64,000 bases of DNA from Todiramphus chloris collaris (taxonomy: Eukaryota; Chordata; Aves; Coraciiformes; Alcedinidae), in contig JANVCC010000073.1 of NCBI GenBank assembly GCA_025345505.1, positions 4,663,448-4,727,447 on the forward strand, written 5' to 3'. The notes under the pieces are model-generated. The model ran no database searches. It was not told the origin of the DNA and saw only the letters and a program-made list of their open reading frames with translations. The first letter of the stretch is position 1; the number at the start of each line of letters is the position of its first letter. Positions 1 to 11,983 of this stretch are shown here, one piece after another. A program made the position numbers and the translations under genes.

Positions 1-3000
1 TGCCAATTAAGTCTATATTTTTTTCTCTCGTAAGAAAGTGATGGTTGATTATACTGATTTTACCCTTGTGGTAATTGTCACTGATCTTCAGCATATTGTA
101 TGTGTCTTGCTCTTATGAATCCCATATCCCCTTCTGCTATAAATATTTCATAAAATATTCAAAGCTAGTCCACAGCCAAGTAATAACAAATGTCAAATGA
201 CACATTAGGAAGATTCATAGCTATTTTACGTATGAATTTTATATAAAAGCCTAACTCATTTATTGTGGTCAGTGTTAAGGATTGATTTTAGCAAAGCAAT
301 GCTCAGCAATTAGTATCAGCACCTTTACTGCCAGCTTGTTATTAAAGTGGAATTAATAGAGATTACGCAGTGCTTGGTAGAAGACAGGGCAGACGATGGG
401 CTGTTCAGTTGTGTGTGTGTGAGCCTAATTTCCAAAGGCCTGATTCAAGACTACTTGAGTAAATGGAAAAATTTCTGTTGATTTCAGTGGGCTTGCCATC
501 CTCTTGTCTTTTCTCAAAGTCTCCATTCCTGAAGGATATGGCACATTTTCCTTGGTGTCCCCTTTTTGCTATTAGCTTAAAGCCCTTCTATCTCGCTCTC
601 CCTCTATAAAAAATTCAGTTTTCTGGCTAAAGCACAATTTCAGGCTTTCTTTCCTTTATAAATAATGAAAATAAGAAACAGTAGGAAAAAGTAGGCTGGC
701 GTTTCCCCCAGTGTGAGTTTATTGAAGTTGAACTGTGGCGGCAGCCCGAAAGAGGGCGGGTGTCTGTGCAGATGGGCAGGCAAACAAGGAGATGAGGAAC
801 ATGTGCAAGGCATAAATACAAATGACTTGCCTGAAGAGGGGTGGAGGGGAGCAGCTTATAAAAGTGGTTTCTTTACTGCAGCTGGGCTGACTGATGGGAG
901 GAGCATGTGCTGCTGAAGGTCTTGTTAATGATGTGCTTGTGGAGGCAAGTTCTGGGCCACATGCTGAATGTCTCAAGGGGAGCTTTGCTGGGGAGCGTTG
1001 GCTGCAGGTATGAAGAATGAGTGTGGAAAAAAGTGGTAGCTAGACTAAAGCTGTAGCCAGGCTAAAGCTGAAGGATGCTGGTTGTGTTTATGTGTTTTAG
1101 TCTGTCTTTTCCAGACATATTTTTTAGATTCCGCACCTGCCAGCTTCTCTTCTGAGACCAGCAGTGGCAGATGCTGTTGACCCCAAAGCAACAGGCAACT
1201 TATTTCTACAATTGCAAATAGAGTAACTTCAGCAGAGGAGATGGTGGGTTTCTCTTGTTGTGTCCTTGAATAATCAATACAAGAACCTGCCTGAGCTGCA
1301 GGGACGGATGAGCTGCCAGGCTGCTGCTCTGTGTGTGTGCTGTGGGCAGAGGCAGCAAGGGCAGGGAGCTGTATCCTGCCCTGATCAGTTGTGTGGAGAG
1401 AGATCCTCCAAACCTGATCAGAAAGCTGATCTGCTGAGTGGGTTGTGAGTGGTTTTTGTTTCTCCTATAAAATGTGAATTTTAAAGTTGTGGAAGGATCA
1501 AGTAGGGCTACCAGACACTGACTGTAACTCAGCACAGTTGCCCGGAGCTGCTGGTGTTACCCTCACCCACCCAGGAGGTAGCCCCAACTCTTCCCTGTCC
1601 TCAGGGCAGGATTCACTATTAAAGTGCTCTACAGACTGGAATTATCAGGAAACTGGGATAAAACCGAATAGTGGGGTTTGCCCCAAACTCAAGAGAATGT
1701 AATAAATTGCGCATAGCTCGGGGAATGCTTTCTGCTTTAGGAGTCTATTTTTTTTAAAGATCCTTGTAGAATTATGTTTAAACCAACTGTGAACATGGCT
1801 CAGAGACTCCTGTTAACCTGGAACAGGTGCACATTTTCACAAATATATTCCTATTTCTAAATGTAACGAGATATTTTGGCCTGTAGCTTTATCTAGTTGT
1901 TTTTATGAACGTTTACTGTTCAGTGAGTATGAAACAGGTAAGATCCCAGCAAAAATACCAACGTGGGATTTGGTCCAGTGTTTTGGGGTTTTTTTTCCTT
2001 AGGAAACCAGCAAACTTTCCAAGTATTACTTCAGCCTTTTGCTTTCTGGTTGACTGAGTGTCTCTTCAGGAGGTAGTAACATGGGTGTCGGGCTGCACGT
2101 GAAAATTATTCTGAAAAGCAGTGGTGGTTTGAGGCCAGTGGTTTGACTGACTGACACTTTTACAGTGAAGGAGCTGATTTATATGAAGTGTAAATGTCGT
2201 AGTGTTCCAGCTTTGTCACCCTATAATTGCAAGTACAGCTCTCCTGGTTTATGTGTCCTCTTAACTGCGTGTTTCTCCCAGCGACGCTGTTATTAGACAC
2301 GCAGCTATCGGGCTGAGCTGGCAGCAGCTCCATCTCCATTCTGGGTATTAATTCAGTTAGATGCTGTAATTTTTGCCCACTGCTTTGCGTAGCCGTTCCT
2401 GCCAGTGTCCCAACTAGCCACGTTCTGGCTGTCTCCTAGGAGAAAATCAAGACTCATTTACTGATCAGCCTGTCGAGTTTGCAAAGGATGCATTTGCAGT
2501 TGCTGAACGTGTGAGGAGAAGCAGCGCTACAAGTACCACGCTCACAGCTGGGGGGGTCTAATGCTTCTCACTTAAAGGTCCTGTTTTCAATCCTTGATAG
2601 CTTTGGGTATAAATCACTCTGGATGACGTTCTCTTGGCTGGATATTTGCTGCAGTTGCATGTTCCCATTTTAGGAGTGTTTAATAAAACTTCCAACCATT
2701 ACTGGGAATGAATTCGGGAGATGCTGCAACTTGGTCTGTGTTAAATAAGTATGTCTGGGAAATGTTTTTCTGCATACTCTGGAGGAGAGCTGGGAATCTG
2801 GCAGCTAAATGTCACCTCAGTCAAAAGTGTGCTTTTGTGTGCTCTCAGAAACCTGTCTGGATTTGGTTTCTGAAAAAAACCTTCCTCAGTCCATGTAGTA
2901 TTTGTTAGTTGAGTGGGTAGTTTTTGCTGGCTCCGCATTATTTCATGATCTGAGTGGGGAAATAGCCTTTCTGGAACAGTAAATGATAAGCTAAGCATGT

Positions 3001-5607
3001 GTAAATCATAATATATAGTTATATGTCCCAAGAGGGGTGAGCTAAGCTAAAAGTGCCAACCTCTGATATTTCTTAGTGCTTCAGTTCTTGACTTGACCAC
3101 TTCTAATGCAAATACTATAGAGATTATTGTTGTAGATTGTACCCGAGTGATAAAGCCAGTTTGTTTGCTAAGCTTCCTGTGTAGAACTTGGATAGGACAA
3201 AAAAATGGCCAAAAATTGCTCTTCCCCCACCCACCTCTGTGTTCTGATCCGAGGTTGCAGCTGTACGGGATGGGAGGAAGGGAGGCAAGCTTGCAGCCCT
3301 GTGGGACCTGAGCATCCCACTGTAAAGCAAATTCATGCTGCTTCTAGACTCAATTTGAGAATGCTTTTGCTGAGGGCACCATAGGGTGGTAGGGCTTTTT
3401 ACATGTGTTTATGTTCTTTGCTTAAAAAAAAGACAAAATATCAAGTTCTTTGAAAAATCTCTTGGTCCAATACTTTGTGCATTATGTTTCTGTGATGAAT
3501 CAGTGGTTTGTTTATTTTGACTATGGTATGCAGCATGTGTTTATGTAAATAATAAAAATTCAGCTTGGCTGATAGAGCACATCTTTCAGCTTGAAATTCC
3601 TTAGCTATGTTTCAGAGTGGCAAGGTGCCCTGGTCTGAGATTTTTCTCTACTCCCTTTCTTCCTCCTCTGCAGCAGAACTTTCAAATTTTTCTCTTTACA
3701 GGAATAATATCAATTTTCTGGCTATTTCTGGTACTTGCCTCTCAGCTCCCATTCTCTGCCCCCTGACAGGGTGATTTTTCTGGGGTTTTTTTTTTTTTTT
3801 TCTTTCCCCTGTTGCCTTTGATTCACCTATTGTTCCAGCTTCCTGCAAGGCAAGAGAGACATTCAATAGATAGTACTCTGGGAGGCATGAATTTCAAGCA
3901 GTTTTTCTTGAGTTATGTGCCTGAGGTTGCACTGCACAGGAAACTGTGTGATATAAAGATACTGCTCTAGTCGTCCTTCCCTCATGTAGGCAGATTTTTA
4001 CTCCAACATCTCCAAATCGACAGGATGTGAATCATGGGGCTTTTCACACGAAAGGCAAATGAAGGGTTTGGTCCAAGACAGTTCACTGAAGAACTTCATT
4101 CTGGCTCCCTTAGCCTTTTTTTTTTGCTTGCTTTTTCTCTCCCCTTTTTGCTGTATGGTGGGAATAAACAACAGGTTGCTCGGAGGGCTGAGCTGTGTGA
4201 GCAGCAGAGTGGCTGATGTCTGAGCCATCGAGCGCTTGAATGATCTTGCAGAATGTCCTGTCTCTGGAAACTGCCAAAAACTACTAATTTAAATAACCAG
4301 AGATGGTATTTTGAGACACTGTGAACCTCTCTTCCCTCAACTGCTAAGGATACCACGGGAATTAGCATGCACTCAGCATCTCAAAATCTGTCACCTGGCT
4401 CGGGACAGTGTGATAAGCAGCACAAACTTTTTTATATAGTCAGTAGTTGCAGCTCTTTTACTTAATCATAATAATTAGCCATTTCAATCTACTGCTTAAT
4501 TTAAACACCAGGCTGATTTCCAGTTTAAAGCACTGCTCAAAATCAACTTCAGAATTAGTTCTTTGGATACTTCTAGGTTTAAAATAAAATAAAAAATACT
4601 AAGATGTATAGCAGAATTTTTTTTTTTCTAGGGATTAATGTTATTGCTGGTAAATGTCGGGCATACAGATGATATTACATCCCGCTTGCTTTCTTTGGAC
4701 GTGTGCTATTGATTGTTTCATTGATGACTGATTTCGAGCCGAGTTTCATTATACTGCACAGCAGAGAGTTGTTTGTGTTTTGTTGGCTATGTTTGACCTG
4801 TGATTGCCCTATGATAAATAGTGGAGGAAGTGATTTAAAAATGAAAAACCAGGAACTGTTGAAATTTAAAAGAATTGTTTACTTTTGCCACTCTTCAGAA
4901 GAGCCTAGTGAATATATATATATATGCTGCTCTGGTATGGCTTTGATAACCTGCATAACTTGGCTACGGATGGAAAAGGTTGCATTGCTCGTGCCTGTAC
5001 TCCCCTCCTCTTCTGCCTCCTTGCTCAGAAGTTGCTGGACACATCCCTAACAGTCACGCAATTTTTAGAAGTGCAGATCTGCTTGTAAATGAAAATCGAC
5101 TTGAACATAATCATTTAAATGTCTACACTTCATTTTTCTTCTAAGCAACTCTGAGAATTCTCGCAGCAAGACAAATAAATCAGGAGTCTTTCTTTCATTC
5201 CATTAAGTTAAAAATATTATCAGCCTGGCAGTATTTTGAGGGATGCTGCATTATCTGACTCTTTACTTAAGTGGTGTTACAATGTCAGCAGAGTAGTTTT
5301 TAGAGAAATTCTCTTTACAGCACTCCAGCCTCTCATCTCGAAGTGACATTATAGACCACAGAGCAAGAAATTCATCAATATAAGGAGGTACCATTTTCTG
5401 AAAGGATAGTACCTACTTTTACCTTGAGAACTTTTAATCATTCATCTCCCACATTCAAACTTGCTATCACTTAATTAATCTTCCAGTCTCACTGAAACCT
5501 CAATGGTTCCTGAGTAAATGCTGAAATAAGGGCAGCTTTGATGTTTGAAAACTGTAATAGGAGGCAGCAGGCGATGCTACTGACTTCAAAAAATATTGGA
5601 AAGGTCC
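1..5607. other. Noncoding DNA, no gene recognised
   Basis: I read both strands and found no segment with a recognisable protein domain or a convincing exon. Open frames here are short, overlap on opposite strands, and look random. Small simple-sequence features are a GT run near 410-421, a 16-base T run at 3786-3801, and an alternating AT run near 4912-4926. The segment is AT-rich and otherwise looks single-copy. Confidence 0.6.
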
Positions 5608-5702
5608 CTCTCGGGCGGCCGGGGCTGCAGCATCGCAGGGCTTTCCCGAGGGGCCGCTGCCGGCTGACTAGAGGAGAGGCTGGCAGCACTGCTGCTCCGG
5701 GG
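5608..5702. other. Small CpG-dense patch
   Basis: About nine CpG dinucleotides fall within roughly 95 bases (for example in gggcggccgg and gaggggccgctgccgg), against a flank with very few. It is too short to meet the usual CpG-island length. No TATA box, strong initiator or adjacent first exon is visible, so promoter activity is not claimed. Confidence 0.4.
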
Positions 5703-6440
5703 GCAAGGGCAGCAGGAATAGTTTAATTATCCCCTGGAGCCACAACTGAGAGGAATCGCTGTGGGTAGGAATGGGGACAGCAGCACACAGAGGAGGACTG
5801 TTGCAGGCTTGTTCCCTCTCCTCTTGCTCTATCATTTGAATTTGTACTGGAGCACCAGAATAACAGCACCTCCCACATGCGTTGCTTTGCCTTTTATTTG
5901 TTTTCATATTTGTGGCTTTATTTGTGCTTATAGGGGTTGTTTTTTTCAGTTCTCATGTAGCAAAGATACAAGAAGGTTGACAGGTTGTAATGAAAGCCCC
6001 TTGTGTTTAACGAGCTCACTTTGCTGCTTTGCGCAGCATCGCTGCCATCGGGTACCGCTGGTGGGCTGGGGTGGCACGTGGTGCCAGAGGTGGCATCAGC
6101 CTGTGAAGCTACGGCTGGGGCAGTTCAGGGACTGTGCTCTTGGGCTGGCACCAGGGGTGATTTCAGCTCAGGACCAGGCCACTCGCTTGTCAGAGCAGGG
6201 CTGTAGCTTTCAGACCCTCCCCAGCTGAATCCTACAGTTCTGCTTGTGCTGGGAGAGCAGAGCGCAGGGGCTGGGCTGTGCCTGTTCTGGGGGCAACGTG
6301 GAAGTCCTTTTCCTCAGGACTCTAGTGGGCATGTGGCCTCCAGCTCATTAATTCTTGGCACATTGAGCAGGTTCTGTGTTTGAATTTTTTTGTCCCATTC
6401 ATAACCTTTACTCCACTTTCCCATCACTGGGGCGATTTCC
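5703..6440. other. GC-moderate noncoding DNA
   Basis: A continuous open frame of about 155 codons crosses 5761-6228 on the plus strand. It has no recognisable domain, is rich in Cys and Leu, and lies in locally GC-rich DNA where stops are rarer. I therefore leave it unannotated as a gene. Confidence 0.5.
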
Positions 6441-6522
6441 CCAACCTTACCCGACGAAACACGTAAAATAACTTTTTATTGCCAACCTTACCTGATAAAA
6501 CACACAAAATAGCTTTTTTTAT
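6441..6522 (+). repeat. Tandem duplication, 2 x 41 bp
   Basis: Two adjacent copies begin with ccaaccttacc at 6441 and 6482. The first copy contains three CpG sites. In the second copy each of them has changed (CG to TG, TA or CA), with a few further substitutions. The pattern fits an old duplication followed by methylation-driven CpG decay in one copy. Confidence 0.8.
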
Positions 6523-8175
6523 CTTGCACTTGTTCATTTTGATGTAATAATTATACTTAAATTGCTGTTTAAGAAACGGCGCTGACTTCTCCGGAAGTTA
6601 AGAGTGTGGATGCTGACCAGGTGGGATCTAAAGAAGGTCTGTTTAACCAGCAATAGGGAAACAGTTGGTGGTTCCCAAAGAATTATTTCTTCACTTGTCA
6701 GTGGAATGCTCATTCCTCTAATGTCATGCATAATAACACTCATGTTGAACTGAAAGTTATCTGAGATGAATCCTTTTTTCCCCCTGTTTTTGGATTGCTC
6801 ATGCTGAACTACCAATTACCTGTAATAAATATTTTGTGTTTGGTTTTTTCCTCTCCCTTCTCTTGGATGTATACTGGAGCACAGCATCTTTTCTGATGTG
6901 AAAATGTCATTTTACCCTGTCTCCTAAAGCACTTGCTCTTCTCCGGAGGAAATGAATGACTTCTGGTAATTCCATCTTGCTTCAGAGGGCAGCCTATAGA
7001 CCCTGGTCTTCAAAGCAGTATGAAGAGCTGGCAGAGGTTGCTGGAGGTTGAGCCCCTTACACCCAGGCTGTTGCATCTGCTCTTTGTTCCTGTCGGCAAC
7101 TGTACAGCCTGAGAACAGTAGAGATTTACTGTTAGCAACAACCAGTTGTTCCCGAGCTGCCAGCCCGTTATTAAACCAGCGTGGCAATTAAGATGCTTTT
7201 GAAGTTCACTCTTAAGTCTCCTAGGTCCTTGGGTTTCAGTCTATAGCACCCTGCCTGGTTTCAGTTTTGTTGTATTATCTTTTTTTATGGTTTTTTTCTT
7301 GGTTACTTTGTTTCCACAGCTGGGCAATTAATATCTCCTTGGAGACTGCTGTGGTTGGTCTGTGTGACCCACTGTGGGTTGCCTTTGTAATTTGTCTTAC
7401 CTTCAGTAGAAAAATGCCTAATCGCTAAGGGTATAGGTAATATATAAATCATTAACTGAAATCAATGAGCACATCTAATAAAATCAAAGAACTCATTAGA
7501 GTATTGAAGATGAAGCGAGGCTCCATGCGGTCTTGCAGGGAGGCTAACAGGAGGTGGGATCCAAACAGAACATTGACAATCTCTGTCAGTCCTTTGACTA
7601 GAAGGCACCTAGGGGTTCTGTGGCTTACTTCTGACAGGTCTCTAATCTCAAATATTCTTTCTTCTTTTCTAAACGGTTGTGTACTTTGTGCTGTTACAAC
7701 TCGTTTAGGGGCAGCAGAGCTTCAGCCCATCAGAAATCTTCCGTCGTCTCGAACTCTTCGAGTTAGCTAAAGAGGTGCTAAAGTTGACTTTATGAAGTAG
7801 TTTAATGACTCCATGTTCCACACAGGTCTCTCGCAGTATTGAAGTTCTGCTCAGTTTGTATCTTTTAGGGCTTTCCAGTCATGTAGGTGACAAATGTGTC
7901 AAATGAGACAGTGGTCTGGTTAACAACACTCATGTTTAATCTTGAGTATCCTCAAAGTCATTTCCATAGTCTAGGTACTGGTGTGAAACTGAGGTTTGTT
8001 GTTCAGAAGTCACCTCTAAACCTCTGAACATAATCCTTAAACACTCACGCAGAAATACCAATAAAAAAGAGGTAAAAAAGTACTTATGCTTGTTTGATGT
8101 GAGGAGTTATTTTTGTCTGTTTTCCTTAATCTGGCTTGTCCATTCCTAAATTAATGTTTTAATTTTGACAATTCC
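6523..8175. other. Noncoding DNA, no gene recognised
   Basis: No exon, RNA gene or repeat family is recognised. Several open frames of 60-100 codons occur on both strands without domain features. Confidence 0.55.
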
Positions 8176-8309
8176 CAGAATCACAGAATGTTAAGGGTTG
8201 GAAGGGACCTCAAAAGATCTATTCCAACACCCCTGTCAGAGCAGGATCACCCAGGAACGTGTCCAGGTGGGTTTTGAATGTCTCCAGAGAAGGAGACTCC
8301 ACAGCCTCC
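8176..8309 (-). mobile_element. CR1 LINE, 3'-end fragment
   Basis: The plus strand starts with cagaatcacagaatg followed by gggttggaagggacct, and later has gtctccagagaaggagactcc and acagcctc. This is the reverse complement of the avian CR1 3' region, so the element runs on the minus strand with its 3' terminus at 8176. Compared with the copy at 41619-42010 it lacks a short internal block after the agcaggatcacccagg region. It is severely 5'-truncated, which is normal for CR1, and has no coding capacity. Confidence 0.93.
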
Positions 8310-11300
8310 TGCAAGCATTTACTCATTCCTGACATTTATTCACTCATTCCTGAACTCAAAGGCTCTAATTGCATAAGTACACAATCTTACTCTGTAAGCA
8401 TTTTACATTTCAGTGTTATGATTTAGGTGCGTAAACAGTCAAAAGGCTTTGCCTGCACTTAATCTAAGTATTTTTTTTCCTCCTCATATTATGGCTGATT
8501 AGAAGTAACACCATCAAAGACTATGATACTACACTGGTATAAAATCAGGGTGTGGGGGGGGAACGGAATAAAATTCTTCTTTTAAGGAATGATGCTCTGT
8601 CCCTCTCCTTGCTCTACATTTTTGATTAGTGTATTCACAGTCATCTCGTGTTTCTGTGCAGCTTGAGCTTGGATATAAGCCAAACTCAAACTGAACCTCT
8701 TCTGGCTTTGGGAAAATGTAAAGCGAGCGTACGCATTCATTAAGAAAGAACAACCTTTCCTTGGGGAGAGATGGACCTGGACCACGCAGTGTTAAGTGTC
8801 TGACCTGAATAGATGTGAATATCAAGTCTACTCCATGTTCACCTCAAGTCAAAAGTTTAATGCAAGGTGATGCCACTTACAGATTTTTTTTTCCTTTAAT
8901 TGAATCACTAATGTATATAGATGTCGTTGTGCACATAGGCTGTATATCCTTGACATGACACCATATATAAAAACAGTTGCAGGGAGGAATATTTGGAGTC
9001 CTTTAGAGGGGGCAGCGAGAGGGAGGCAGCTCTGCCAAGGCAGGCAGTCCAGAAGCCAGTGGTGACCGTACGTGGGTAGGGACAGTGACCTTGCCAACAA
9101 GGGTGCAATTCCACAGCACTAAGCCTGGGGAGCAGAACAGGTTCTGTTGTGAGTCCAGTGACTATTAGAGAAATGAGGGGTGATAAGTCAGGGGCAAGGT
9201 CAGTCTGCAAAGTCCACTAAACAAATCGAGAATGGCAAGGGACAGAGCTGAGAAGAGGTAGAGGTTTGTGCACAGCTTGGGTGGGGACTGATGAAGATGC
9301 CTCCTGTAAGGCTGCTCAAGGTGGTCAAGGGCTACTGGTGCATGCAGGGCCATGCAGCTTTTCTTAATTTCAAGCAGGGAAAATACTAAGGAATAGCTTA
9401 TGTTTATTGAATGCCTTTGGTGGAAGTTCTGTCTCTTCTGAGGAAAAAGTGTTAGAAAGTGTTTTGTCTTTTTTCCATAATCTGATGGCAACTGCATGCA
9501 AGAAAGGAGTGGTTGGTCACCTAGCACTGTTCAGTTACATTTTCCTTTAATGGAGGTAAAATTTAAACATTCTAGTTGAAATACAGTCCTGTAGATGTTA
9601 CTAAGACAAGAAAATGAAAGAGTGAGCTGTGAGATTTTATTATAGTAACACATACCTTGAAAGGCTGGAGTGTTTTTTATCTGGTGGTGGCCTCAACGGA
9701 GCATTTTGTGGTGCACATGACTGGGTGCATTCATATCCACATAAGATAGTGGAAACCAAAGAGAACAGTATCATGCAATAAAAGAGCAGGGTAGGTTATT
9801 ATCAAGATAATACTAGGATGAGAAAAACTAGTAGCTGTTTACTGGAAAACAGGGGAAAAAAATGTCTTTGCCTTTCAGCCATTCAAAGCAAGCTCTGGTT
9901 TCTAACTTGTGCTGTACGGATCAACATTCCAGCTGCACATGTCCTGATTTGCATCATCTTCGACTGCAGATTATCAATTCAGTGTACATCTGCCTCCTAC
10001 AGCAAATGTTATTTCTGCTGCATTTTCCTCAAAATGGAGTGACTGCCATGTCCTCCCTAAATACTGGCCCCTCTCTAGGTGTTTCCTGGCTTTCCCCAGT
10101 AACCTGATGTGAGGGCAGGCAAAAGGAAGATGAATCAGACCAACAGGTACTGATGGAGGGAATAAGGAAGACGCATCCATTGATAAATATGGCAAAATGT
10201 GTAGAGCCTAGAGATGGTCTCCTGGCAGAGGACTGGTGCCCTGCCTGCTCTTACTTTTTTAGAGGCCACCCCCATCATAGCTGCTACCATTCTGCACATG
10301 TGTTGTGCATGGGTTCAAGGCATCTCCTTTCCAGTGCTGCAGCTCCTTTCACCAGAGAGTGCTTTAATACTTGAGAAATGACATCGTTTAACCTTCTGTC
10401 AGTTTGTCTTTGTTAGTCTGCCATAAATCCTGGGCTCTCCTTGGGATTCTCTTGATACCTTTCACATTGTCTTGCTTTAAGACGACTGGTGCTCTGTTCT
10501 ACCAGTCAAACATTGCTGTATTGCTAAATTCAGTGCTGTTATGCTTGCTTTCTTTATCATGCATATCTGGAGTTACCTACAGGCAAAAGAGGAGGTGCTG
10601 TGCCCTGTGGTTCACAGCTGAATACAACCTGCTGCTTTGGAGCTGCGATGGCTCATCTCCGAAACACAATAAAACAGAAGGACAGCGAAGAATAGGCAGA
10701 TAATACATGGTTTAAGCAACTCTCAAATCATTTCTACCTTTATTTTCAAATGTTGCTTTTCCCTGTGACCTCTGTTTTGTAGCTGGACAAGGTAAAAAGT
10801 GTTTCTTTGTCTTGAACACAGCTTATGAACATCCCCTGGTTTTTACTTGAAAGAAAGTACTGAATCAAGGCCGCTTAAGGTTGTTTAAGCGTGATCATTT
10901 CAACGCCTCTAACAAAACTGCCCTCCCTCAAACCTTTCAGCTACTGTATTAGCTGCAATGCAGCACTGAGAAACTCAGACAATGTTTCTATGACTTGTAG
11001 AAACTACTGGAAAATTTTGGGGTACAAATCCATCTGATCTGTGCAGGGGAATCTCTACTACGATACATTAGTTTACAGCAGTGCTATTCTATTACTATAG
11101 AACTCCCAAATCCTCCCTAGACTGAGCTCTACTTTTAAAGCAGGGTATCAGGTAATAGCCTAGTCTTTAGAAAAGGTACTAATATATCACTTGTTAAGAT
11201 CATCTTGGAGATGCTGCTGCTTGGTTTGCTGTTCCCAGGCAGTAGTGATAGGGCTTATTGGGTTGGCTGTCCTAGTTGCTCTAAGAGTGATAGGCACCTG

Positions 11301-11377
11301 GAGTCGTGAAGACTAGGAAACCGTAAAAGTACTCAAGTATCTCTTTGTGATGTTTCAATAAAAAGAAGAAAAAAAAG
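8310..11377. other. Noncoding DNA, no gene recognised
   Basis: Just after the CR1 fragment the phrase actcattcctga occurs twice within about 30 bases (near 8320 and 8343). A small hairpin lies at 10872-10891 (cgcttaa and ttaagcg arms). Otherwise nothing is recognised; open frames are of chance length. Confidence 0.55.
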
Positions 11378-11492
11378 TAACAGCAACAAACCACCACCCA
11401 AAACAAACTAAAAAAACACCCCAAACCAAACAAACAAAAACAAACCATGAAAAACCCCACCACGTAACAAATACACAAACCAAAAACCCTCG
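11378..11492. repeat. A/C-rich low-complexity tract
   Basis: The plus strand is almost entirely A and C for about 110 bases, with irregular caaac, ccaaa and aaaac units. Similar tracts, some as G/T on the plus strand, occur at 21731-21790, 39344-39442, 55313-55422 and 63089-63147. There is no strict period, so it is low complexity rather than a clean microsatellite. Confidence 0.85.
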
Positions 11493-11932
11493 TAACATCA
11501 CCACTGATTTAGAAAAGGTAAATTCTTCATGCAGTAGGAAAGATCAGGATGTTTCTCACACACACGAAAAAACCCAAACCCTTTATCTGTGTGTTCTTTA
11601 TAGCTCTTGACTATTTGAGCTGAAAGTTTTTCCAATATCAAGCCATTATATTTTGTGATCCAGGCTGGGCTGTGAACCTGTACCACCGACGTTGAATCCA
11701 CAGCCTTTTCCTCAGCTGAAGCAGCAAAGGATGCCTGCATGCTGCCTTTAATGATTGTCTCTGATGTCTAGTACATGTGAGAGATGGGCAAAGACCCATG
11801 TAGCAGTAGCACAGACATCACTGGGGAAAAGGAGGCTGTTGTTACTAATGAACTAGAAGGAATTGCTCTGAAAGCAAATCCAGCTGAGCCCCAGGGCAGA
11901 CAAGCTGCTTGTAGAGGGGAACTTTTTTTAAA
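11493..11932. other. Noncoding DNA, no gene recognised
   Basis: Nothing is recognised. An open frame on the minus strand (11498-11740) shows no known domain. Confidence 0.5.
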
Positions 11933-11983
11933 ATATAAATATTATAAATTTATATATTTATATAAAAATATAAATTAAAAAAA
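11933..11983. repeat. Pure A/T tract
   Basis: Fifty-one consecutive bases contain no G or C, with irregular tataaat-like units. It is low-complexity AT DNA, probably easily unwound. No function is claimed. Confidence 0.9.

Noticed and set aside
3786-3801. T run as the tail of a minus-strand retrocopy
   Set aside because: No coding or transcript-like sequence precedes it on the minus strand and no target-site duplication was seen.
5761-6228. 155-codon plus-strand open frame
   Set aside because: Cys- and Leu-rich chance-like translation, no domain, and a second overlapping frame is also open.
10872-10891. Small hairpin cgcttaa/ttaagcg
   Set aside because: Seven-base arms are expected by chance in a window of this size.
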